A stretch of 64,000 bases of DNA from Endozoicomonas sp965208385 (GTDB lineage Bacteria; Pseudomonadota; Gammaproteobacteria; Pseudomonadales; Endozoicomonadaceae), in assembly GCA_965208385.1 (NCBI GenBank), contig CBDBOO010000072.1, forward strand, positions 1-64,000. The letters run 5' to 3'. This document shows, one piece after another, positions 36,736-46,324 of this stretch (within the stretch, counting starts at the first letter, position 1; each line of letters starts with the position of its first letter). The notes under the pieces were generated by a model. The model searched no databases. It worked only from the letters and a program-made list of their open reading frames with translations, and was not told where the DNA came from. A program made the position numbers and the translations under genes.

Positions 36736-37988
36736 GTGCCGAGATAAATCGGCAAGATGTTAAGGGTGGAAGTCCCTGTGGGGTAAGACTAGCGAATCGC
36801 CCCAGCCCCGAGTCATGCGCCTGTTATCGTAAGGTATCCGGTGAAGCGTTGACAGGGGTGTCTGTAGGCTAAGTATTGAGCTGCGAAATCAAATAGTCCG
36901 AGGTGCTGATGTTGTTAAGTGATGCAGAAAGCAAAACCATAAGTTGCGCTAAGTCGCAAGCAGCTTACGGGCCTCGCGCAGTCGTAGACCTTGTGCATGC
37001 AGGTACGCATTTTGTGCGGAACTCGGGAGATCCTGTCGATTTCTCCTGTTTTAGTCACAGGAGACGCAATGGGGAAGGCTAATAACCACACGCCTGTTGT
37101 CGTTGGCAGGAAGTCGGACAAGCTAATAGTACCTGAGAAGCAGCCGAACAAAGCAGAGTTATCTGTGGCGGAGGTCGTGGAGGAAAGTGGCTTGGCCAAG
37201 AGGAATATTCAGCAGGATGTCGGTGACCGGACTCAGAGCCGGAAGAACACTTCGTCCAATCTGTTGGGTATACGTCAGGCAGCGGCAAAGGACAGTCGTT
37301 TGCAGTTCACTGCTTTGTTTCATCATCTTACCCTGAGTTTACTGAGAGACAGTTTCTTTCAACTGAAACGGAATTCAGCGGCGGGTGCCGATGGAGTTAC
37401 ATGGCAGTCCTATCAGCAGGATTTGGAAATCCGGTTGAAATCCTTGCATGAACGAGTGCACAAAGGGAGCTATCGCCCTCGCCCTGCCCGAAGGGTTTTC
37501 ATCCCAAAGGCAGATGGCAGCGAACGGCCTCTTAGCATTCTCTGTCTGGAAGATAAAATCATCCAGCAGGCAGTGGTCAAGGTATTGGAAGGGATTTATG
37601 AGGAAGATTTCCTTGGCTTCTCATATGGATTTCGTCCCATGAGAGGCCAGCACGATGCATTGGATGCACTGACGGTGGGAATCAAACGCAGTCCCGTGAA
37701 CTGGGTGCTGGATCTGGATATTCGGAAATTCTTCGATCAGGTCGACCATGATTGGCTAATCAGGTTTTTAGAGCACAGGGTAAAGGACAAACGCATTATC
37801 CGCTTGGTAAAACAGTGGGTAAAAGTAGGGCATTATGACGACGATGGTCAGCATGTCCGAAGCGCGGCAGGGGTGCCGCAGGGATCAGTGATATCACCTT
37901 TGCTATCCAATATTTATCTGCACTATGTATACGATCTATGGGTTAATCAATGGCGTAAACGGAATGCGCAAGGCAAGGTGATTGTCGT
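36736..37988 (+). mobile_element. Group II intron I2, 5' part
   Basis: Identical or nearly so to I1 from its 5' end GTGCCGAGATAAATCGGC through the RT gene to GATTGTCGT, where it joins a minus-strand intron (H) at 37988. The 5' exon is ...AAGCGCTTAGA, the right end of IS66-a. I1 has the same CTTAGA exon at IS66-b. Domains V and VI are missing. Confidence 0.88.
37069..37988 (+). pseudogene. Intron I2 reverse transcriptase, C-terminus lost
   Basis: Starts MGKANNHTPVVVGRKSDKL as in I1 and continues through NSAAGADGVTWQSY, FLGFSYGFRPMRGQHD, WVLDLDIRKFFDQVDH and PQGSVISPLLSNIYLHY to GKVIVVR, the residue before YADD. From there the frame reads antisense sequence of intron H and soon stops. About 200 residues (catalytic block, thumb, maturase) are missing. 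One visible difference from I1 is GGCTTC for GGTTTC near 37616. Confidence 0.9.
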
Positions 37989-38879
37989 CCGCATAGCGAA
38001 CGATATAACACTCCCCTCTGGCGTTTCTTTTCCGCCATTGGTGTGCCCATAAATCTAAAACATAATGGAGGTAAATATTCGCCAGTAATGGTGAAATAAC
38101 TGCCCCCTGTGGTGTTCCGACCACTGTTTTAGAATACTGGCTGTCTTCTATTACTCCTGCTTTCAGTGTTTGCTTTATCAGCTGGAGTAGTCGTTTGTCT
38201 GCGATTCGGTGTTGTAAAAACTTCATCATCCAGTCGTGATCTATTTGATCAAAGAACTTTCTGCCTCTTTTCAGTAGAAGAGTGCATCCAATACCCTGCT
38301 GACTTTCTTTTGAGTAATTGCCACATAGGCTACATTTAATGCCTGATGCTGGTTTCGATTGGGTCGAAAACCGTAGCTGAATCCAAGAAAGTCTGCTTCA
38401 TAGATGGTTTCCAGCACCCACACTAACGCCTGCTGAACACTCTTGTCTTCCACCGAAGTGATTCCAACCGGACGACGATTGCCATCCGGTTTAGGTAGCC
38501 AGATTCTCAGGACAGGTTTGGGTTTATACCCTTGAGTATGAATACGCGTATGGAGTATTTTAATACGTTCCGACAAATGTTTGCCGTAACTTTTCCAACT
38601 CTCCCCATCGATGCCTCTGGCCGATGTCCGATTAAGACGGTTATACGCCTTTATCAGCATGGCCACAGTGATATGGTCCAACAAATTATTGAACCGCAGA
38701 GACCGGTTCCTTTTTGCTTTGGTATGTAGACGCATCAGCCCTGACGATCCTGCTTCTGCACTCTGTGTTGCAGTCAGATCCGGCGTGTTGCGCCATTCTT
38801 TGCCGTTAGACGACTTCGCTCCACCGACTCCGCTATGGTCTGGTTGTTTTACCTGCATATTGTTCGCCGGTTTCTTCAC
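37984..38879 (-). pseudogene. Intron H reverse transcriptase, frameshifted and truncated
   Basis: RT of the I1 type in two frames: 38879-38283 (MKKPANNMQVKQPDHSGVG, NRTSARGIDGESWKSY, FLGFSYGFRPNRNQHQAL, VSRVLD) and 38265-37984 (KFFDQIDHDWMMKFLQH, GTPQGAVISPLLANIYLHY, YIVRYADD). The shift is caused by a short hairpin-like insertion (38265-38282, CTCTT and AAGAG arms). The protein ends at the YADD codons where the junction with I2 lies. Confidence 0.87.
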
Positions 38880-39291
38880 TACTATTCGTCTATCTGACTC
38901 CCTGCCCGCGTAGGTATTCAGCCTTTGTCGTTCTGACTTCGCTGAATCCGACCCGCTGTGAACACTCTCATTGAGATCAGCGAATCACTGACAGGGTCTC
39001 CCGAGTTCCGCACAAAAGACATCAGTACATGCACCAGGTCTATGACTCCGGAGAACCGGCATGGTACTCGCATATCGTACCTGTGCTGTGTTGCCTTCCC
39101 CCTCATCCAACAAGGTCGGCGTTCTCGATGATGGTTTCGGAGCTCAATACTGAGCCTGTACCTTCCCCTGTCAACGCTTAACCATTGCCATTACTGACGA
39201 CCGCCCATGACTCGGGGTTCCGGCGGTTTGCTAGACCTTACCGGACGAAGGACTTTCACCTTCAATCTCTTGCCGATTTATCTCGGCGCAC
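37989..39291 (-). mobile_element. Group II intron H, 5' part
   Basis: Minus-strand intron related to I1 but diverged. The 5' end is GTGCGCCGAGATAAATCGG at 39291, with about 410 nt of ribozyme (38880-39291) and then the RT gene up to YADD. The 5' exon in reverse is GGACATCCA, different from the CTTAGA of I1 and I2. The 3' half is missing; it joins I2 tail to tail near 37984-37988 with a short shared sequence (GTCGT). Confidence 0.82.
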
Positions 39292-39317
39292 TGGATGTCC
39301 CTCTTATTATCTTATTA

Positions 39318-41273
39318 CCGTCATTCACCACCTACTTTGATATTTCCCCTACCCCTGCAGCGCAAGGGTTTTGAAATTTGACCACCTTATTGTAAGCATA
39401 AACGTACTTCTCCTGATAACGAGTACCCAATCAACCTTTCATGGATATCCATTCATGAAAAACACAAACAAGAAAAAACCTCACCTTCAGCAGCCGGAGA
39501 TGACAGGGACAAGCCTCCGTGCATTGATCTTGCTGCTCTCACACTCCCTCTTGAGTCAGGAATAAATTGATTGGTACGTTGACCCTAATATAAAGATAAT
39601 TGTCGCCTGATTCTCCGAGATGCCAATCACGTGCTTCTCCGTTCCGTTGATCGTCTGCACATAAATGCCATCAAAGCAGCAGAAAATCCATCTGCCCGTT
39701 GGGTTCTGGGCTGGCTTTTTCTTCATGTCCGGGAACGTTCGGCTCTGCTTCTTCAACTCATAACGGATTCGATGTTGGATAGCAGCATAGACCATCAGGC
39801 AAAGTGTCATCACCATTAACAATGCCTCAATGCGTTCCGGTTTCTTCAGATAGAGGGAAGACACCAGAAAGTCCGGACTTTTTAGAAAGCGAAAGCCTCG
39901 TTCAACCTGTTGCTGTGATTTGTACGTCCTCAGTAGTTCAGCGCTGTCCAGTCGAGTAGTATTAATGTCGTTGGTAGCCAGCACAAAACAACCCAGTGAT
40001 GCTTCGGCATCCTGCCGGGTTTGCACAGCGATCGAGCAACAACTTGTTACGTAATATTCCAGGTGGTCGGGTTCCGCTCCATTAACAGGTCGTCCTTTGC
40101 TCTTGTAGCAGGGCTTGGCGATAACCTGAGCCTCAGCCTGACAAAGTTCAGACTGCTTCTGCCATTGCCTAAAGGCTTCCATGGCCTCCCCTTCGCACTG
40201 GAACGCTTTTTTGCTCAACTTTTCCAGTCTCTCGCACTCTTTCAGAGACTTTTTCTGCATACGCCTTGTCAGCGTCTTCTGTTCGGTTTCCTGGCGTTGC
40301 TGGTTGCGAAACAAAACCCAGCGTTGCTCTACGTTCGCATAATTAGACGACACTTCTGTAGCTTCGTAATGGTCAAACCCCTCCACTGCTTTCATGGTTC
40401 GTGAAGGCGCACTCCTTACCAGCTCTTTGGCGGCACCAATATTGAGAGGAACTCTGGAAATAAACAGCTGATCCTGCTGGTCAAGTTCCTGGATTGTCCC
40501 TGCCACATACAATGCTGCATCGCCAATAAAATAGCGGGCTTCCAGTGCGGCTTTGAAACTCTTCAAGTGCTTGGAAACCACCTGTTTGAAACTGGTCTTA
40601 TCAGTCACATTGCCACTGGTTGCTTTCATAAACAACGGGATGCCTGCCCGGTTTTCAGTCAACAGAAGCAATATGGCCTGGTTCAAATCCGGGCGGTGAT
40701 CCCGGCTGTAACCTTTGCAAAGCCTGATGCAGTTGAGGTCTTCATCGCTCAGATCGCTATCGCTATTATAACGACCATCGACGTGGAAGCCGGTGCCATC
40801 AAGGTTCAGCGCGTCGCAAGGCAATTTGAGATGAGTTGCAACCTTGATAGCCAGCTCAAAATAGACTTTACTGACATCCAGATCAAAGAGTTCATCCAGT
40901 GCTCTTCCCAGAATCTTGTCGTTTAAATGCTCTGGTTTAATCCCTTCCCTGATCAGTTTGTTGAGAGGTTTATTGGCAAAGAACTGGGGGAACATATGGA
41001 GAGATTGCCCCGTAAAGCCGAGGCCATTGAGGATCATGCCGACAATGGCTTCACCGTGGGAGACATTCCATTCATCCGCTACCTTGGGTGCACGTCTGTC
41101 AATGTGATCGGCTATGCCCAGCTCTTTGCACATACCTGCCACCAGGCCGAGGTGATCCATGTTCTGAATCTGAGTGCGATATTGAATAGGAGGCATAAGG
41201 CTGTTTCCTGATATTTGCTTTTTTGATAAATAGCAGAAATCAGGAAAATGTCAGGTTAGGTGGTGAATGTCGG
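39318..41273 (-). mobile_element. IS1634-family element
   Basis: A 1956-bp element with ends CCGTCATTCACCACCTA and, in reverse, CCGACATTCACCACCTA, flanked by the 6-bp direct repeat TTATTA (39312-39317 and 41274-41279). The 240 bp between its left end and the gene hold no other gene. Confidence 0.9.
39556..41196 (-). CDS. IS1634-family transposase
   Basis: Transposase of 546 residues. The N-terminal DUF4277-like region (MDHLGLVAGMCKELGIADHI) is followed by a DDE core: DALNLDGTGFHVDGRY (first Asp), ARYFIGDAALYVAGTIQ (second Asp) and SQQQVERGFRFLKSPDFL (Glu), as in IS1634. A basic coiled-coil insert (TLTRRMQKKSLKECERLEKL) lies between the second Asp and the Glu. The frame and the element ends are intact, so it may be active. 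Confidence 0.92.
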   Translation of the reverse strand: MPPIQYRTQIQNMDHLGLVAGMCKELGIADHIDRRAPKVADEWNVSHGEAIVGMILNGLGFTGQSLHMFPQFFANKPLNKLIREGIKPEHLNDKILGRALDELFDLDVSKVYFELAIKVATHLKLPCDALNLDGTGFHVDGRYNSDSDLSDEDLNCIRLCKGYSRDHRPDLNQAILLLLTENRAGIPLFMKATSGNVTDKTSFKQVVSKHLKSFKAALEARYFIGDAALYVAGTIQELDQQDQLFISRVPLNIGAAKELVRSAPSRTMKAVEGFDHYEATEVSSNYANVEQRWVLFRNQQRQETEQKTLTRRMQKKSLKECERLEKLSKKAFQCEGEAMEAFRQWQKQSELCQAEAQVIAKPCYKSKGRPVNGAEPDHLEYYVTSCCSIAVQTRQDAEASLGCFVLATNDINTTRLDSAELLRTYKSQQQVERGFRFLKSPDFLVSSLYLKKPERIEALLMVMTLCLMVYAAIQHRIRYELKKQSRTFPDMKKKPAQNPTGRWIFCCFDGIYVQTINGTEKHVIGISENQATIIFILGSTYQSIYS

Positions 41274-41289
41274 TTATTACTATTACTAC

Positions 41290-42594
41290 CAATACTTCGG
41301 ACACTTTTTATAAAAAGGTATGCCATGAGGAAAAACAGCGATAATAGTGGAATCTAAAACCTCTACATGCTGATAATTTTCCTCATGGAATCCATAGTAA
41401 AGACCGCGCTGGACGCTATGTCCACTGTTAAAAAACCTCAGAAGACCTTCATCGTATTACTTTTCTCTGCCCTTGTCGTATTTCAGGGGAAAGCCAATTT
41501 CCGTAACTTGAGCCGCTACTCTTCAATGAGCGAGAAACGGATCAGTCGCTGGTACAGGAGGTCTTTCGACTTTTTCCATTTCAATTGCCTGATGCTATCT
41601 GAAGTATTTTCAACGACAAGCGAGCTGATTGCTGCCCTTGATGCCAGCTTTATGACCAAAAGCGGCAAAAATACAGACGGGCTTGGCATGTTTTGGCGTG
41701 GCTGTACTGGTAAAGCTGAGCATGGGCTGGAGCTCTCATTGCTCAGCGTGGTTGATCTTCAATCCAATACGGCTTACCCGCTTGATGCCCAACAAACACT
41801 GGATCAGAAAAAGAAAACCCGCGTTGATCTCTATGCAGGGCACGTGATGGGGCTGATTGAAAAACTCATCGGACTGGGGATTAAATATCTGGCTGTTGAC
41901 GCTTACTATTTCAAACAGAAATTCGTTTCTCCTGTGGTCGGAGCGGGTCTGCACATGTTGGCAAGTTAAGAAGTGATGCTGATCTCCTGTGGCCTTACGA
42001 TGGTCCCTATTCTGGTTGCGGCCGTCCCAAGGTGTACGGAGGCAAGGTGAATCCCGAAAGGGATCTGATGCGATTTGAACATGCAGGGAAGCTAGAGACA
42101 GGTGAAGAGGTATACACTGCCAGAGTGTACTCCAAGTGTCTGAAATGCTGGATACGAGTTGTCATGCTGCGGGTGCAGAGAAAAAAGAAAACAGGTTTTG
42201 CGTTGCTGTATTCAACCGATGCAGAGCTGGAAGCCATGATACTTATCAAGTATTACAAGGCCATATTTCAGATTGAATTCGCATTCCGTGATGCCAGGCA
42301 ATATACAGGTCTGCTGGACTGTCAGTCTTGCCGAAAAGAATCAATACACACTCAGATAAGTGCCTCTTTTTCAGCTCTTAATCTGTTAAAACTGGAGGAC
42401 TTAAGAGAGAAAAATACCCAAGGCCAGAGCGTCATCTCGATTGCCAGTTGGAAAAGGCTGAGGTTCAACCAGCACTTGATGTGCAGAGTTTTTGACTACT
42501 TAGGGTTATCCCTGAGTAGCGATAAAGTCATGGACACCTACGAGCAGCTCAGTGGGTATGGGGCTATCGCTGCCTAAAAGTGTCCGAAGTATTG
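41290..42594 (+). mobile_element. IS4-type element IS-X, near complete
   Basis: A 1305-bp element with ends CAATACTTCGGACACTTTTT and, in reverse, CAATACTTCGGACACTTTTA, flanked by the 7-bp repeat TTACTAC (41283-41289 and 42595-42601). It lies 16 bp from the IS1634 end. A second, dismembered copy is split between 26652-28781 and 31317-31840. Confidence 0.9.
41367..42577 (+). pseudogene. IS-X transposase with a frameshift
   Basis: IS4-type transposase of about 400 residues in two frames. Part one, 41367-41969, starts MLIIFLMESIVKTALDAM and has LIAALDASFMTKSGKNTDGL and LGIKYLAVDAYYFKQKFV (two catalytic Asp). It then stops after HMLAS. Part two, shifted by -1, reads GKLRSDADLLWPYDGPYSG, ending with KAIFQIEFAFRDARQYTGL (Glu region) and GYGAIAA. 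An extra G (TTGGGCAAG for TTGGCAAG) would join the frames as HMLGKLRSD. The other copy has the same shift, so either the loss is ancestral or both are read by frameshifting. I favour loss, without proof. Confidence 0.8.
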
Positions 42595-42839
42595 TTACTA
42601 CAACAACTTTTACCTGATTACCCTGATGTTGAGTAACATGGCTGTTAATCATTGTGGCAGCACTGCAACAGGCGCTATTTCGTATTAAAACAGCAGGATA
42701 GTATCTTGTAATCTCTCCTGAATTCATATGTCTGGGTACTTATCCATTTAACAAACTGGTCAGAATATCTGACATAAGTTAGAACCATTTTTATAGTAAC
42801 CACTCTAATCAGTAAGAAAAAATCAGGGAAGAAACGGAT

Positions 42840-43925
42840 ATGATGCTACCTATGGTTAGAAGTATACAACGCATAGAGACGCTTTTTAGCAGCTGTGAGC
42901 ATGTAATCCGGACCCCTATGAAGTCGACAAAATGCTTGATTCATTCTTCGTCCCAAAGACACATAACTGTTAATGACACAAACATACATCAATTATGCTC
43001 TGATAAAGATATTGCTGAGTGGATAATTAAAACTATCAAGCCAACAGCCAATAGACTAAAACATCTGGTTTCCTTACCGGACCGCACTCCTCTGTGGAAA
43101 TTCAGAAAAACAGCAGAGTCTCCAGCTTCTTTTTTATATGGAAGCGTACATACCACTGATTTATGGAACCTGCCTGTTCGGCAACAGGTCGAGAATGCAA
43201 TCAGGCAAAGCGATACTCTTGCTTTTGAAATAGCCGCTGATACTCATTCATCAGGGTATACGGAGGTCGACAAGATCTATGATAAAGCTCTGCAACCAAG
43301 CATCAGCGATATTTTACACGAACTTTCACCTGTTGCAGTGGCAAGGCTGAAAGCATTCAGTGAGATATTAAGATGCTCCTTTACAGATGTATTAAAATAT
43401 CCGTTGTGTAATACCCCCGACCTCATGTCCTGTAGTGTACTGGTTTCAGCCGGATTCAAGGCTCAGGATATGGAATCCTCCGTTAAAGATTTCGCAAACC
43501 CCGGCGATCAGGGCTTTTTCAGCCTGGAAACAGTCGAATCCAGAAGAGAATTAGTTGCATATGAAGTAGCAACTCTGGAGCAAGTTAAACCATTCCTGAA
43601 TTGGGCACTCGAAAATTTTGATCAATACTCCTCAAAGATTGCTGATATTCAAAGCAACAGGCGGTTACCTGTAACACCACAAAAAATATGCAGAAGCCCT
43701 CTCGAGCAAAAAATTATGAAGAGACGAAACGAAATGATGGTTACACGACTGGAGCAATGGGCCAATGAAAATCCGGAGAAGAGCTGTTTTGCCATGGTGG
43801 GTGCAGCGCATTTATTTGGTCCTGACAACATGATATCCATGCTTAAAAAGCAAGGTTGGACACTAACTTACAATCAAGAAAGCCACCCTATCGAAATCAG
43901 AGGGGAAACCCATGAAAACTTGTAA
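42840..43925 (+). CDS. TraB/GumN-family protein
   Basis: A 361-residue protein with the TraB/GumN (TIKI-type metalloprotease-like) fold signatures. These are PLWKFRKTAESPASFLYGSV followed by H (GxxH motif), SDTLAFEIAADTHSSGY, the C-terminal RRNEMMVTRLEQWANEN and CFAMVGAAHLFGPDNMISML (second GxxH). Members have been proposed to cleave peptides, but the bacterial function is unproven. Unlike most bacterial members, there is no clear signal peptide in the first 40 residues. A GGAAG ribosome site precedes ATG 42840 (a second ATG follows directly). Bases 42602-42839 hold no other gene. It is one of only two non-mobile genes in the first 50 kb. Confidence 0.8.
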   Translation: MMLPMVRSIQRIETLFSSCEHVIRTPMKSTKCLIHSSSQRHITVNDTNIHQLCSDKDIAEWIIKTIKPTANRLKHLVSLPDRTPLWKFRKTAESPASFLYGSVHTTDLWNLPVRQQVENAIRQSDTLAFEIAADTHSSGYTEVDKIYDKALQPSISDILHELSPVAVARLKAFSEILRCSFTDVLKYPLCNTPDLMSCSVLVSAGFKAQDMESSVKDFANPGDQGFFSLETVESRRELVAYEVATLEQVKPFLNWALENFDQYSSKIADIQSNRRLPVTPQKICRSPLEQKIMKRRNEMMVTRLEQWANENPEKSCFAMVGAAHLFGPDNMISMLKKQGWTLTYNQESHPIEIRGETHENL

Positions 43926-44098
43926 TTATGGTTCCTTAACAAGGAAAGAAAATTAATACCTTTCCACAGCGTTTATTATCACTTTATCGATTAGCTAGTC
44001 CAGACTCTATCACCACTAATAAACTTGTATATAAAACCAATGTTGTTCCCTGATATCGAGTCGCAGAACTCTTGCTTACCGGTTTCTCATCACCAGTA

Positions 44099-44275
44099 TC
44101 AAGCGGATGCATCGAGCGCATCCAGACGATCCACCACCCACTGACGACGATGCTCGTAACTCTTACCGGAAAAATTATCCTTACCACAGAGAAAAGCACG
44201 CCGGACACAGCGGGCTATACAGTGGTAGTAAGGCGTACTGGCACGATCAATCAGACTTCTACGGGCACGGGTCAT
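44099..44275 (-). pseudogene. REP-type (Y1) transposase, N-terminal remnant
   Basis: A 58-codon frame, MTRARRSLIDRASTPYYHC then IARCVRRAFLCGKDNFSGKS and YEHRRQWVVDRL. This matches the N-terminus of IS200-like, REP-associated tyrosine transposases, which usually continue with a SNHYHVV (HUH) motif. Here a stop comes right after LDALDASA, so the catalytic part is gone. An AGGAG ribosome site precedes the ATG. No REP array is next to it. The rest of 43926-44400 shows no gene; its right end holds the displaced domain VI region of intron G. Confidence 0.7.
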
Positions 44276-44477
44276 AGCTTCTCCTGGGATGAAAATCAGC
44301 GGCAGGAGAAAGATAGAACAGATTTAGTTCAGGTCAAATATAATCGCCGTAAAGGGTTGATTTACCAGCAATTTATTGACAGTTCATCACCCCTCCGGCA
44401 GTCGAGTCAGCGGTAGGAACCTCCCCTTCCGCTGCTCACAGAACCGGACTTGATAGTCTCCTATCATCCGGCTCTTC

Positions 44478-45786
44478 TTATCCAACCGCTGGCAGCATGC
44501 CTATTCGCCAATGCGCCATTAACATCGGAACTCTATGTGCAATACGCCCTAAACAACGAGCGGCTCGCACTTTATGTCCCCGCAATTTCTTGTATTTACC
44601 CATAGCCCACCTAACCAGCGTCGCTTCCACGTAATACAAAGCTTTCTTCATTTCTGAGGGATAGAATTTCCCAAAGTAATTGATCCAGCCCCGTACATAG
44701 GGATTGATCAGCTTGGCTATCTCAGGCAGTGAATATCTCGATCGCTTGGTGGGTATCTCTAACTCCCTTATAGTGTCCCGAATATGCTGAGCCGAAGCTT
44801 TGCTTATTGCAGGAAGGAAGCTCACGAAATATCTCCCGCTACGACTTCGAGCCATTCTGGGTCGGAAGGTGTAACTGAGAAAATCAAAGGATGTATGTTC
44901 ATGCTGTTCTGGCCTGTCTGCGTCCTTGCAATAAATCAGCTTCGTCTTTACTGGATGTAGTGTAAGACCACAGTCTGATAACCGGAGCCTTATCCTCTCC
45001 AGCACTGACTCCGCTTCCTGTTTTGTATGACAGTGCACCAACGCATCATCAGCAAAACGCTCAAACCAGACATTCTGGATATTGCGCTCTAACCACTGAT
45101 CAAACGCATAATGCATGAACAAGTTAGCCAGTAATGGGCTGATAACTCCACCCTCGGCAATTGCTCCTGCATTGCTCTACCTCCTGCATCCATGCAGTCG
45201 TGCGGCGTTCCTTTCGTTCTCTCAATTTGCTCACCTTCACTCTCAACCGGAGCTTGAAGCCAACGTTTTATATACAGTAAAACCCAAGATTCCTTAATGT
45301 GGTGTTCAACGGCTCGCATCATGAGGTCATGGTCAAGATTGTCAAAGAATCCCTTGATATCCAGATCAATTACCCAGTCTCTTCGCCAACAACGTTTACG
45401 GGCGACCGCCAGCGCATCATGTGCTGACCGATTCGGCCTATAACCGTAGGAGTTTTCGTGAAATACAGGTTCCACTAATGGCTCTACGATCAATTTTACC
45501 ACCGTTTGAGCTATGCGATCCGCTACTGTCGGGATGCCCAGCGGTCTCGTGCCTCCATCTTTCTTTTTTGATGTCTACACGCATGACGGGGGGCGGGAAG
45601 TAGCTTCCCGATGACATCCTGTTCCCCTCTTCATGCTCAAGAGTTGTACAGGCTACCGCCAAGATTGCGCTCATAGTCAGCCAGTGACTGACCATCAGCT
45701 CCGGCAGCTCCCTTGTTAGCTTTCACTCTCAGCCAGGCTTGCCAAACAAGCCCTTTAGAAATTGTGAACGGTTTTGCTTCAGTCAT
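44478..45786 (-). pseudogene. Intron K reverse transcriptase, broken
   Basis: B-lineage RT starting MTEAKPFTISKGLVWQAW at 45786. Lesions: an 17-20 bp hairpin-like insertion at 45627-45643 (CTCTT and AAGAG arms) after SLYN; an extra A in the RVDIKK codons near 45565; and a 48-bp two-hairpin repeat at 45153-45200 between GTP and GGVISPLL. The remainder is normal: HENSYGYRPNRSAHDALAV, WVIDLDIKGFFDNLDHDLM, RFADDALVHC, SFDFLSYTFRPRMARSR and AHWRIGMLPAVG. Confidence 0.9.
45153..45200. repeat. Two-hairpin repeat, copy in intron K (48 bp)
   Basis: Hairpin 1 pairs GCAAT with ATTGC around TGCTCCTGC; hairpin 2 pairs CTGCAT with ATGCAG around CC. Related RT genes (B, J) run straight through this position, so it is an insertion, with loss of one base. 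Confidence 0.85.
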
Positions 45787-46324
45787 AGACTCATCCCACA
45801 AATTAAACGCTGGTTGATCTATTCCCTCCGCTGGATAAGTCAGCCCCTTCGCTCCACTTCCATTACGGAAGCTTCATCACTACTACGGACTAATCCGCCC
45901 CTGTGCTCTGTATCGGTACTCAAAGCCTCCACAGTTCATCTGCTTGGCTCGCTCCCTTAACATCAGAACGACAGGTTCCCACGTTCCGCAAAAGAGCCTG
46001 AAATATGTTCATGCCAACTTTATGCCGGACACCGCTCAGGCAGTAACTGGGTTTCTCCTGAACTCATCATGGAGTGGATCTGCCCTCCATTTTTGATGTC
46101 AATGTACACGCTTACGACACGTCATCATTGGTTCACTTGCGTTCATCTCCAGACTTCATACCTGACGCAATCTTGTTGCGCCTTTTCTGTGATGCTCACC
46201 ACCCTGACTCTTAACCAACGCAGCTCACAGTGGTTTGGTGGTCGCTTCCAGAAGCCGCCACCGGAGGGTCTTCCTCCATCTCAATTACAGTTACGAGCAG
46301 ACCGACTCTGCTCTCGTGGCACAC

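Larger units (their letters stand above)
44401..46324 (-). mobile_element. Group II intron K, inserted in domain V junction of intron G
   Basis: Complete B-lineage intron of 1924 bp. The 5' end is GTGTGCCACGAGAGCAG at 46324 and the 3' end GACTCGAC at 44401. The 5' exon is the domain V edge of intron G (CCGTACGGATCTG) and the 3' exon is TGCCGGAGGGGTG. The 5' ribozyme spans 45787-46324. The RT gene is broken at several points, so the intron must have moved with another RT or been damaged afterwards. Confidence 0.87.

Noticed and set aside
43984..44208. 74-residue minus-strand frame beginning MSGVLFSVVRI
   Set aside because: It overlaps the Y1 transposase remnant in another frame and has no ribosome site.
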